A stretch of DNA of 64,000 nt, from assembly GCF_002999335.1 (NCBI RefSeq), contig NW_020312755.1, positions 1 to 64,000 on the forward strand, written 5' to 3'. This DNA is from Cyclospora cayetanensis. Lineage: Eukaryota > Apicomplexa > Conoidasida > Eucoccidiorida > Eimeriidae. A program made the position numbers and the translations under genes. The notes under the pieces were generated by a model that saw only the letters and a program-made list of their open reading frames with translations, was not told where the DNA came from and made no database searches. Shown one piece after another: positions 1-11,460 of this stretch (its first letter is position 1; the number at the start of each line of letters is the position of its first letter).

Positions 1-235
1 TATGCAGTAGTAGCAGTATGCAGTAGTAGCAGTATGCAGTAGTAGCAGTATGCAGTAGTAGCAGTATGCAGTAGTAGCAGTATGCAGTAGTAGCAGTATG
101 CAGTAGTAGCAGTATGCAGTAGTAGCAGTATGCAGTAGTAGCACTATGCAGTAGTAGCAGTATGCAGTAGTAGCAGTATGCAGTAGTAGCAGTATGCAGT
201 AGTAGCAGTATGCAGTAGTAGTAGTATGCAGTAGT
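1..235. repeat. 16-bp tandem repeat at left window edge
   Basis: About fourteen copies of a 16-bp unit (tatgcagtagtagcag) run head to tail with very few changes (one CAC for CAG near 143, one GTAG variant near 217). The array continues off the left edge. From 236 to about 290 it decays into looser ATGCAGCAGTATGCATCAGC-like sequence. A 16-bp period breaks any reading frame each unit, so it is probably not coding. Confidence 0.9.
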
Positions 236-455
236 AGCATGCATCAGCATGCAGCAGTATGCATCAGCATGGCGTAGTATGCAGTAGTAGTGTGCATGCA
301 GTCGTATGCATGCAGCAGCGCGCATAATCTGCGAGCTGCCCATGTGGCGTATCGGGTAGCGGAGCGTCTGTGGACGTTTCTTTCGACAGCGCGCGAGTTG
401 CATTTGTCGAAAAGGCGTTCTCTGTCTGCAGCTTGCAGGGGTTGTCAATTCGCTG

Positions 456-866
456 TTGAAGGAGTGGAGGTGGGGTAGGAGCGATCCTGCTGCTGCAGCT
501 GCTGCGTGGTGCTGCTGCTGCTGCAGGCTTATGGCTCTGGAGGTGTCAGAGGGATTGCCTGAGCCGCCTTCGCTGTTGTCGCTTTGTGCTGCAATGCAAC
601 GACATGGCATTGGCTCACCGTCTGGCGCTGCTGCAGGGGAGGCTTGTGGAGGGGAGGCTGCAGATTCGGATTTTGGTGGTTTCTTTCGCCGACACTTCCT
701 GCCGCTGCTGCACTCCGTAGAGTGTGTTATCGCCTCTTCCTGGTCTGCCAGGATGGCGAGGGGACTGTCGAGAGCAGTGCGAGCAGCTGGAGGTGCGCGC
801 TGCATCGGCTGTGACAGGAGGCAGTGGGTTGCGACAACACCGGCAACACCGGCAACACCAGCAGCA

Positions 867-903
<37 letters not shown>

Positions 904-3900
904 CGGAGGCATTGCTGGCGAGAGGCGCGACAGCGGCAGCAGCGGTTCCTGGAGCTAGGGAGACTTTGTATTTTCAAGGCATGGAGTTGCTGCTGCAGAC
1001 ACCACAGCCTTCCGTTTGCGCTGTCGGAGACTGTGGATGGAGTTTGCTGCTCATGCGTCAGTCTGTGGCGAAAGTGATGCCCACCTGCGTCTCTGCCGCG
1101 CGGCAGCGGGAGCTGCTTCTCCAACTGGTTCTGACGGCAATCCCCTTCGTAGCAGCAGACGCTCCCTCCTTGCTGCTGCTGCTCGCCTTCTGCCTTCGCT
1201 GTTTGCAGCGCGCGCAGCAGCAGCGGCTTTCGGAGGAAGCCTTGGGCACTTGCTCTTCAGACGCCTTTTGCAGAGAAGGCTGGGGGAGCGGCTCCGTCGC
1301 TGCGGCTGAGGCTCGAGCTGCAGATGCTTCAGGGAGACTGCAAGCAGCAACTGCGGCAGTGCTCGCCATCCTCCATGCTGCAGAGGAACGGCCGTTGTTG
1401 CAGGTGTGCTGCTGCATGCCACACATTGACGGCAGTGCGAGCCTCGTAGAGCAGCTGCGGCTGCTGCTGGGCAGAGAAATCCGTTTGCGTGAGAGAGAGA
1501 GGGAGAGAGAGTGACGGTTGAGGTCGAGATTAAGGCTAGCTTGAGGTTGCGATCAAGGAAGAAGTGTTTAGATCTGCTGCTGCTGCACGCAGAGAGCCAC
1601 TGTCAGCGCGTTGCGGCGGCTGTTGCACACATTGCCGCTGCCAGAAGGGCTCCTGCGAAGCCATCGTTCCTCTGACAGAATGTCGACACTGCTGCTCGTG
1701 CTGCTCGTGCTGCTCTTGCTGCGGTTGGTGTTGTTTTTGTTGTTATTTTTCTGCGCGCTGTTGCTGCGACGTGGCGATGCTGCTGCAGGCAATGTTGGAA
1801 CCAGCGTGTGAGGCTGCCTGGACGTCTTTTTCGCCGTGTTTCACGCTGTTTGACTTCCTAGTGGAGGTGACGATGGAAGTTCACGCAGAAGACTCCGAGA
1901 GACTGTGGGAAGCGCTTCTCTCGTCTCCGCCCCCTGCGTGCGCTGCAGCAAGCGGGGAAGGCAGCAGCGGCTGCGGAAAGACTGTTTCTCCCCGACGAGA
2001 GGCACGACACTTCGACCCTCGAGGCGGCAGTCTAGACTGCGGCTTCATCGTTCTGAGAGCAGCAGTTCTGCGGCTGTGCGAGGCAGCTGCAGGGCGAAGA
2101 GCAGCAGCTGCGGAGGAGGCAGCCGAGGCGGCAGACGCGCAAATTCTCCCTCAGGGGAGTAGTGTCATCGCGGGAGGCACTGAGGGCATGTCTCCCGTCT
2201 CGAGCAGTAAGAAAAGGAGGACGGAAGGCTTCGTGCCGTGCAGGGAATTTCGCTCAAATCGACGCGAGAAGAAGCTTCCCCGAGATACCACTCACCGCTG
2301 CTGCGCCTTTGCCGCTGGCAGCGCGCGCATGCTGCAGCTGCTGGGAGCTCCAGCGGCTCGTCTGCTGCTGGTGCGACCAATCCTTAAGGCAGCAGCGCAG
2401 GAGCAGCTCGATACGCTTGTGGCAGTCGTGAGCAGCGTCTTTCCGGAGGTGGAGCAGCAGCAGCAAGAACAGAGAGAGCAAGAGCAACAGCAGCAACGGC
2501 GCCAGCAAGAGCAACAGCAAGAGCAGCAAGAGCAGCAGCAAGAGCAGCAATTGCAGCAGCCGAAGCGGCAGGCAGTGGAGAAGATCGAGGCACTGGCGAG
2601 TCGCGCGCAAATTCCAGCACCGGCTGCGGCGTCTCTACGCGAGAGAAATCTTGTCGCTGCAGCAGCAGCGCATGCGCAGATAGGAGGCAGAGCAGCGACA
2701 GCGGCAGCTGCCCTTAAGACGCTGTCTGCGATGCTGCCCTTTCCTTCTGCGGCAGCGTTTCACGCTGCGCTTGTCTCCCGAAGCCTCGTCGACTCTCTGC
2801 ACGAGCAGCAGAAGCAGCAAACGGAAAGCTGCAGCAGCAGCAACAGCTGCAGCTGCTTAGACTGCGTGGCAAGGCAGCAGCAGCAGCGGCTGCTTGTGGG
2901 CTTCGTGCCGCCTCGCCATGCGCTGCTTTTGCTGCAGCATCTTGCAGAAACAGCGACTGAGACAGCAGCAGCGGGAGGCTCCAGTCGGAAGGCTGCAGGC
3001 TGCAGCGACCACTCCCCTCGCGTGGATGCAAAGGCAGCAGCAACAGCTGCAACTGCTGCAGCCACAACTGCTGCTGCTGCTGCAACTGCTGCTCAGCAGC
3101 TGCTGCTGCAGCTAGAGGCGTGTGCTGCTGACAACAAGGAGCGACTCAGCCGCACGGCATTCTTGTGCGTTTTCAGGATATGCAAACCTCCAGCGACAGA
3201 GTCACAAGGAGGGGCAGTTCTGCCTTCGGAAGCTCCCCCCGAAGGCGATGCAGCTACGTCAGCACAAGGCAGAATGCCTTCGGCATCAGCTCGAACCGCG
3301 TTCAAGGCTGCGCAAGAAGCGCTGGCGAAAGACGTGACTTTGCAAGCGTTTCTCCTCTTTGGCTTTGGGGATGTTGCTGCGACAGAGCACAGCAGAATTA
3401 GCAGCAGCAACAGAAGCAGCAGCAGGCACCTGACCAGCTGGAGATGCTTGACAGTTGCCTTGGTAGAATCTGTGCTGCAGCCTGACTTGAGCAGCCTCCA
3501 CAGTTATCTCAGGTTCGTGAACGGAGGCACTGCTCTCCTTTACAGTTTGCTGCTTGCCGCTAAGCTGCTCGGCTGCCCCTTAAACACCTGCAAAAAGAGA
3601 GGGGATGCAGCTTTACAGCTGCTGCACAGCTGCATAGCTGCATAGCGCGTCTGAAAACTTTTTCGATATTGTTCTCGGGGTAGTTTACACAAAGCAGACA
3701 GAGAGGGGAGAGGCGTGCTGCTTTGCGGCTGCTTTTTCGCGATGAAGAGTTGTTTCTCTCTCTTGCTCCTTCTTTCTTTCCCTCTATCTCTTTTTCTCTC
3801 TCCTTCTCTATCTCTCTCCCTCTCCCTCTCTCTCTCCTTCTCTGTATCTCTCTGTTTTGCGTGTTTACCGCCACTGGCAGCTTTGCCATGTGCTGGTGAT

Positions 3901-6574
3901 GCTGCGTCTCTTGTTTGTCACGTGCTGCAGCAGACGCGCAGAGGCTTCTGCGCTGTGCGGAGGTTCAACTGCCGTTTGTCGCTTACTGCAGAGTCTGCAG
4001 CTGCATCAGGAGGTGCGGGAACGTCGGTCTATTCGTCTACAGAGGAAGGCTTCGCAGACTGCAGGCAGTGTTAGCAGCAGCAGTTACAACAGCGGCAAGC
4101 AGCGCATGCAGCCTCTCGATTCCTGCCACGCGATTGGAGGTGTGCGAGCTCCCCCCTCATTTGCTGCTGCCTTCTTCAAAAGCCTCCTTCTGCGAGGAGC
4201 CTTTTTCGAACTAACAACTCCTCCGCTCTGGTGCCTGCTGTCTGTTTGTGATGGTGCTTGCTTCTGCAGCCATAGTCATTTTCGCCGCAACTGAGGCACT
4301 CCAGCACCCTGCCGCTGCTGCCCCCTACAAAGTGCTCTCCCACTTCTGTCTGGAGGCTTTGAGGCTGACTGCAGCTGCAGCAGCAGCAATGCGTCAGAAC
4401 GGCGTTTCTGCTGCATCCAAGAGGGCACACGATGCAGACGCAAAGATTCAAGCAGCAGCGGCTGTCACGGCAGCAAAGGCTTTGGAAGCTGCAAAAATGC
4501 TTGCTCAGGAGCAGCCACTGTTAAGGAAACATCTCGCAGTTGCCTTTCACCTCGTGGCACCTGCAAGACCATCAATGCCAATCTGCAACCTGTGAGATTA
4601 CCGTTAGCAGCACTGGCTGATGCCAGTGCTTCTAGTGCTAATGCTGCTGTCTTGTTAGCGACGCTGTTTCTTCTCTCTGCCACGCATGCGGGAGAGGCGC
4701 GTCGAATTTGTGGCTGCATCGGATCTGCGGCGTCCAAAGGAATGCAATTTTCGCGCGAAGCTTGAAAAACACGTTCCTCATTCTCAGACACGACGTGCAA
4801 GGGTGTTTTTCTGGTGGAGCTTTTGCGTCTTTTGTTTGCTCTCAGGTTGCTGCTGCGAATACGGCAAGGCATCTCCGTCTACGAGGCAGCCGACACGTAT
4901 GCGCCTCACATTTGGCAGGTCCGTGCCTCCTCAGACAGCACGCCAGAAGCCGCAGCAGACAGCTGGTCTTGTAGAGTCGCGGCAGCTCTCCTGCTCTTCA
5001 TCAGCGACTGTACTGAAGGCGCAGAAGAGGCAACGCTGCAGCAGCAAGAGCAGCAGCAACAGCAGCAGCAGCAACAAGAGCAGCAGCAAGAGCAGCAGCA
5101 GCAACAGCAGCAGCAGCCGCTTCAGCCTGCAAGCAACGAGGTTCGCTAAGTAACACATGCAATGCATGCATGCACACAGCAGACACTTGACAAGGCAATG
5201 CGCTAGCCACACCCTTTCACCACACGCTGCTGCGGCTGCACAGGAAAGGGAGGCTTTTGAGTGTGTTGCGGTTGTGCTGCTAAGGACCCTTCTGCGGCGA
5301 GTTTCGAAGCCACGCATCGCCAGCCCAAAGGAAATGCATTTTATAGAGAACAACAGCAAAGACAGCCGCGGAGGCAGGAGGAGAAGGAAGAAGAAGCGGA
5401 GCAGGCATACCAGCCAAGGCAGCCACACGAACAGCAGCACAGGCAGCCGCATGAACGGCAGCAAAGGCAGCCGCATGAACGGCAGCAAAGCCTACACGCT
5501 GTGGGGTTGTATAAGGCAGCAGCTCTACTAGTGTTTGTTAGTCCGTCGCTCGCGCGAATGCTTTTGCCGCTGTTGTTGCTGTCTGTGCTGAGCAGCGGCG
5601 GAGATGAAACTGCGAGGAAACTTGCTGCTGCGCTTAACCAGCATGTGTTTCAACCCTTGAGAGGAGCCGAACATGAGCAGCAGGAGCAGCGTCAGCAGCC
5701 ATCGGTGTGGAAGGCGCAGCGTTTGATAGCGGCAGTCTGCCTGGAGGCTGTCGAGTTCGTGAGGCGTCAGTGCTGCTCTGCCGATCGCTCGGGAGGAGGA
5801 GCTGCAGCTGCAGCAGGTGCAGCTGCCAGTGGGGGAGCGTCTGTCTGCTCTTCTTCGCTGCGCTTCTTACCCCAGCAGTATCGCCGCTGCCTGAGCACGT
5901 TCTGGGAGTCTTTCGACTTCGAGAGCGCAGCTGCTGCGGCGCTTGTCTTAGGTCGTTCTGCAACTGCAGTTTTGTTCGCCGAGCAGCAAATAATTCGGCT
6001 GTACGGCGACACTGCAGCTCCTCTGCAGCAAGGACGCCTTGCGCTGGTGGCGGAGGCGCAGCAGCAGCAGCAGCAGCAGCAAGGCAGTCTGGCGGCGGCA
6101 CTGCTGCCTGCTCCGCCCCCGCCTCTGTTGCTGCTGCTGATTCGCGCGCATGCAGCTGCAAACGCAGTCGATGCAGCAGCAGCGCACCGCTGTCTGGAGG
6201 CGTGGCACGCTCCTGCAGTGCTGCTGGAAAAAGCGGAGGTGTGCGGGGATGCTTTGGATTCCTTGTCGCTCATAAACGTGCAGCGCGAGACAGCGCTCGT
6301 GCAGCAGCTATCCACGCCTTGCCAAGTCTCCCTTCGCACGGAGACGCTCGGAAAGGCGCTCCCTCCTGCGCTGTCTGCCGAGACAGCAGCCGCTATTCCA
6401 CAAGCGCTGACACGACTAGGGCTGCATGGTCTGCTGAGCGACTTTTTGGAGAAGGGGAATTCTCTCCCTCTTCCGATGCTGCTCTCGGCAGCCTGCGGCA
6501 GGCACGCATGCTTGCGCAGTGCAGGGGGGGCGCCTGCTGCTGCAGCAGCAGCAACAACGGCAACGACAACAGCA

Positions 6575-6615
<41 letters not shown>

Positions 6616-9600
6616 GGGAGTTTCCCTCAGAATGGAGGAAGAAAGAGACGGCGTAGCGCAAGCCACCGTCTCCACAGGAACGTCTGCGTGGATGCAGCAC
6701 AAAGCCGCATGTCTGTGGCGTCTGAGACTCTGGAAAGACGCTTTGCAGTCTGCTCCTGCCACTGGTGCTGCTGCTGCTGCTACTATCGACCGCGCAGAAG
6801 CCGCGTTTGGAGAGACTGATCGCAAGATCCCCCCCTCGAATGCCTTGCTGCTGCTCAGCAGCAGCAGTCTGCCTCGAGGCGAAAATGCAGCTTCCCACCT
6901 TTCTGCCGCATTAGTTCTGCAGCAGCACGCCGTGCAAAGTCTACGACAGGGAGCCTCACCTCGTGCTGTAGCTGCGCTGCATCGCGCCGCAGCAGCAGCC
7001 GCTGAAAGATCCCTCAAGGCTGCTTTGCAGCAGCTGCAAGATGGCCATGTGCTCACAGAACCTGCGGAGGAGGCTATGCGCAATCTCTTGCAGTTGCGCA
7101 TGATGCGCGCTGGATCGGCTGCTGTTGCTGCAGAGCGTTCTGGTGCGTCGACGTTTGCTGCTGTTGCTCCTGCTGCTGCTCCTGCTGCTCTTGCTGCTGA
7201 CACTTCTCAGCGCCTCCCTCTACGCCGGCTAGTGTTGTCTTGTGTTGTCTTGTGTTGTGTTTTCTCGTGGTACTTCTACTGCTGCTCTGCTAATGCTGCT
7301 GGTGCTGTTGCTTTTGCTGCTGGTGCTGTTGCTTTTGCTGCTGGTGCTGTTGCTTTTGCTGCTGGTGCTGTTGCTTTTGCTGCTGGTGCTGTTGCTTTTG
7401 CTGCTGGTGCTGTTGCTTTTGCTGCTGCTGCTGTTGCGTTTGCTGCTGCTGCTCTGCTAATGCTGCTGCTGCTGTTGCTTTTGTGGGGTTCGCAGCGTGC
7501 CTCGCGCTGCTGCAGCACGAGTGGCAACACGATCTGCTGGCAGCAGTTGGTGCGAGATTTGCATCTTCCGAGAAGGCTTTTGCTGACTTCATCGAGCCTA
7601 TGGGAGCACTTCAGGTGGCTGCGCTTAGCGCGTGTCAGAGGGAATGTTTCGCAGGTGCAGCAGCAGCGACAGCAGCAGCGTCTGAGGAATCCAGGGAAGA
7701 CGAGAATGTATTTGCTGCAGCAGCAATTGCGCGGCACATGCGAACTCTTGGAAGCGCTGCCAGAGACTGCGGCGCCTTGAGGCACAGTCGCCACTGGCTC
7801 CTGCTAGCTGAGAAGACACTGCAGTGCCAGCTGCAGCAGCTGCAGGAGAAGCTGTCCATGCATTCTCTGCAGCGCCAGTCTATGCAACAGCAGCCTGTGA
7901 GCCAACAGCCCATGGATCAACAGCCTCTGCACCACCAGGATTTCCCACAAGTGCATGCGCTCCTGTGTTGCGATCTTTTTGTGACGGAGTGGGAGGTTGC
8001 GAAGACGTTGCATGCCGCTGGCGATGTCTACAGAGCGCTTCATCTGGCTCGCCGTCTTTGCCAATCGTCGGCATGGCCCTTTAGCTTCAAGCAGCTGCTG
8101 CACACCCCCCCTCCTGCGACGGCGGCTCCCTCTGCGCAGCAGCCTTCCTCCGCGACAGCGGCAGCGGCTGTGGGATTTTCGGTCCGACGAGCGGAGTTTC
8201 TGTCCGCCCTCTGCAAGTGTTTGTGTTGCTGCGGGGAGTGGCTGCACAGCGGCAGCTTCATAGGGGAGGAAGAAGCGCGAAAAGGATTCTTTTCTCTGGC
8301 AGTGGCTGTGGCGCCCTTTGTCTCTTCGGTGGCTCCGCATCAGCGACTCGCTCAGCTGCTGGATAAAACCATGGAGGCGCTGCCTGTGAGTGCTTCGGAT
8401 CTGCAGGGAGAAGACGTTCTGCTTCAGCAGCAACAGCAACAGTTGCTGCTGCAGCGGAGAAGGAGACTCGCCGCAGACGCCGTAGCCCTCTACGCCCACT
8501 GTCTTCGCGACAGCAATCTGCCGCACGCAGCGCGCACCACTGGCCGTCTGCTGTCTCTCTGGTTCTCCTACGGAGCCTCAGTGCCTCAAATCAGCCTTTC
8601 GATTCGGAGAGCTCTCGCCTCCGAGGAAGCCTCCGCTGCAGCGGCTGCTGCAGAGGCTGCAGGGGGTGCCTCGCCTGTGGTAGCTGCAGCGGCAGCTGCC
8701 GTTCCCACGACGCTGAGACTCAGACGCTCTGCGGATCTCAAGCATCTGCTGCCCTTCGTTCCGCAGATCGTCTCGCGGCTAGCGCTCGACGAGACGCTGC
8801 AGCAGCAGCCGCCAGAAGGGAGTTTCCAGCTGTCTCTACGGGAGGTTCTGATGGCACTGACACGGCGAGCGCCCTTCAGCGTGCTGCTGCCTCTCATCGC
8901 CATGGAAAGAAGCGATGCGACTCCCGCCTCTGCCTCTTCTGCCTATAGACGCACGAGCAAAACTGTAGAGGAACGCAGCTGCAGCAGCAACGCGAAGGCT
9001 GCGGGGTGTCTCCTCAGGCAGATTGCGGCGCTTGCACCTGCCCTCAACGCCGCCACGCGGGCGGCGGCAGCCGTTGCGACATTCTACGAAGACATATGCC
9101 TCCTCAAGGAGGCGGATGTGCAGCAGCAGCAGCAGCAACATAAGCAGCATCAGCAGCAGAAGCAGCAGCTGAAGGCCCCTCTTTCGCGGCGTGCTGCTGG
9201 AAGGCGTGGAGGGGGAGGCATGGGAGCTGCAGCGCATGCAGCACAGGCTTTGCCAGAGGGCGTGTATTTGGCTTCTTCTGCGGCAGCAAGTGCAGACGCA
9301 GCTGTGTCTGCGAATGCGTTGCTAGCTTTCGTGCGGAGTCTTCCATCGTACAAGGCTGCGTTGGCGTTGGCACGAAGGGGGATTCTGCCCGTTCCTACGG
9401 CAGCTGCGCGACTGGAAGCGCAGCATCCGTTTCCTTTTCTGGAGATGTCTTCGCCCCTCTCGCAAGTGCATGCAAGAGGCTGCTGCTCTGCAGCCTCCGC
9501 AGCAGCGGGAGAAGGCGCGTTGAGGCGCTATGCGGATGCGGCTTTGGAGTGTCTTTCTGTGAGCAAGGAGGACGAGCTGGAGGTGGATGTGAGCTTCCTC

Positions 9601-11460
9601 GGCACTGGCGTCACACGGCCTAAGGTTCTTAAGTCGGTGTCTCTGAGCGGGCAAGTACATCGAGAAGTCTGCAAGCAAGACGACTTGAGGAGAGATCGCG
9701 TCGCCGAGCAGCTTTTCGCCCTTCTGAATCATGCGTTTGCGGCGGCTGCAGCCTCCAAAGATGCAGCTCCAGCTGCAGCGCTCAGTCTCAGTACTTACGC
9801 AGTAATCCCTTTTTCGCCTTTCTGCGGCGTGCTGGAGTGGGTAGATGACGCTGTTACACTGGGTGAGTATCTCGTGGGATCTGGAGGAGGCGCAGCAGCA
9901 AATGCAGCAGCGAATGCAGCAGCAGACACAGAGCGACCTGCAGACGCGTACGCAGCGACAGCAGCAGCAAATGCAGCAGCAGCAGCTGCAGCAGCTGCTG
10001 CTGCACACAGACGCTACAGACCTAAGGACTGGACTCCCCAATACTGCAGAAAGCGAATGACTGAAGCTCGAGCAGCAGCCATGAAGGAAGCCGCTGTGCT
10101 GCAGCAGCAGATGCAGCAGCAACAGCAGCAGCAGCAACAGCAGATGCAGCAGCAGCAACAGCAGATGCAAGGAGCTCCTGCAGTCTCCGCACCTGCTGCT
10201 GCTGCCTCCGCTGCTCGCGAGTTGCTCAATAAGCGGCTTCTAGAGGCTTTTGAGGAGGTGTGTCGCAATTTCCGCCCTGTTCTCTCACATTTCTTCCTCG
10301 AAGCCTCCCCTTCAGCGTCTGTCTGGTTTGCTCGGCGTCTTTGCTACCGTCGCTCGCTCGCTGCAGCCTCTATCGTTGGCTTTGTTGTGGGGCTTGGAGA
10401 TCGCCACCTCAACAACATTTTGCTGGATAGAGAGACGGGCGCCTTCATTCACATTGACTTCGGAGTGATGTTCGACCTGGGAACGCTTCTCCCCATTCCA
10501 GAAACCGTCCCCTTTCGTCTCACCAGAGACATCCTCGACGCCTTGGGGTGTCTTGGCACGGAGGGACCGTTCAAGGAAGACTGCTGCCTTGCTCTACAGC
10601 TTCTGCGGCTCAACGCACCCCTCGTGATCTCCGTGCTCGAAGTGCTGCTGCTAGATCCTCTCTATGCGTGGAGGAAAGTCGACAAGACGGTGCAACAGCA
10701 ACAACAGCTGCAACAGCAGATGCAGCAGCAGCAACAGCAGATGCAGCAGCAGCAGCAACAGATGCAGCAGCAACAACAGCAGATGCAACAGCAGCAACAA
10801 CAGATGCAGCAGCAGCAACAACATCTACTTCAGAATAAGGGTCAGGAAATCGTTTTTGCTTGCACTTACGCGTCTTCCTGCCCCTCGGTAGCATTGCAAG
10901 TCTAGAGGATTTCGCGCCTCAGCGCGAGCCCTCGAGCCAGAGAGGGGGGAAGGAGACATGGAGACTTGTTGCAGCTTGCGTGATGGCGCTTTGCTGCAGG
11001 AAACACGAGAGGAGGGGGCGGCTCCTCCTCCTCTATTCGCGAAGGCAATCGAATGGCCATGCAAGCCATTCTCAAGGTAAGGCTTTCGAGTGGAGGCGTC
11101 CAGCATTGAAAGTTTCTTCGGAGCTTCTGAGGCAAATGCAGCGGAGCTTCTAGGGCTGTTTTGTCTCGCCTGGGGAGAGGCAGAGGGAGGAGAGCTAAAG
11201 CTGGCTGCCTGCCTGCCAAGCAACGTTTGCACGGGGGAGGGGGAAAAAGACTCTCCTAAGCCTGTGCTGTGAGCGATTGTTGTGCGTCGGCGTGCGTGTA
11301 ATATCGTGCATGCATGCAGGTTCGAAGCAAGCTTCAAGGATTCGACAGAGAAGGGGAGGCCCCCTTGTGTATAGCTGCGCATGTCGACCGACTTCTTAAC
11401 ACAGCGCAAAATCCGGAGAACCTCTCACGCCTCTTTGCTGGCTGGATGGCTTGGGCATAG
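456..11460 (+). CDS. ATM: ATM/Tel1-type PI3K-related protein kinase, multi-exon
   Basis: Serine/threonine kinase of the DNA double-strand-break response (nuclear, by family). The FAT region is readable from about 5530 to 7200 and continues from about 7496. The kinase domain spans roughly 9400-10680 with DDLRRD near 9679, VLEWVDD near 9829, the catalytic loop GLGDRHLNN at 10390 and HIDFG at 10450. It continues with PETVPFRLTRDILD, which is ATM-like rather than ATR- or TOR-like. FATC lies on two short exons: about 11000-11076 (NRMAMQAILK) and 11320-11460, ending GWMAWA before TAG. Phases join 10840 (weak donor GGTCAGG) to 11000 and 11076 to 11320. An intron lies between about 7220 and 7495. Open frames at 456-1514, 1564-3645 and 4248-5149 are probably N-terminal HEAT-repeat exons, but their joins and the start codon are not resolved, and the gene could begin left of the window. 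Ala and Gln/Met runs interrupt the kinase domain. Confidence 0.9.
7291..7470 (+). repeat. 21-bp tandem repeat inside the ATM-like gene
   Basis: About six near-identical copies of a 21-bp unit (gctgctggtgctgttgctttt), then degenerate CTG copies. 21 bp is a whole number of codons, so several frames stay open through it (Ala/Val/Phe, Leu/Val, or Gln/Lys/His on the other strand). Because the conserved FAT reading frame changes on either side (frame 2 before, frame 1 after), I place the array in an intron between about 7220 and 7495. Confidence 0.8.
10690..10835 (+). repeat. Coding Gln/Met repeat after the kinase domain
   Basis: CAG/CAA runs punctuated by ATG encode a Gln-rich stretch with regularly spaced Met (QQQQM-type units). 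It sits directly after the conserved LLDPLYAW motif, where ATM proteins have the short regulatory segment before FATC. A similar QQM stretch is at 10100-10170, inside the kinase domain. Confidence 0.85.

Noticed and set aside
9862..9875. Consensus-like splice donor (gggtgagtat) within the ATM kinase ORF
   Set aside because: Using it would remove GEYLV, which continues the conserved ATM N-lobe motif, and no acceptor restores the frame into YRPKDW.
11318..11330. GGTTCGAA, a tRNA B-box-like string
   Set aside because: It lies at the acceptor and start of the FATC exon, with no A-box or cloverleaf around it.
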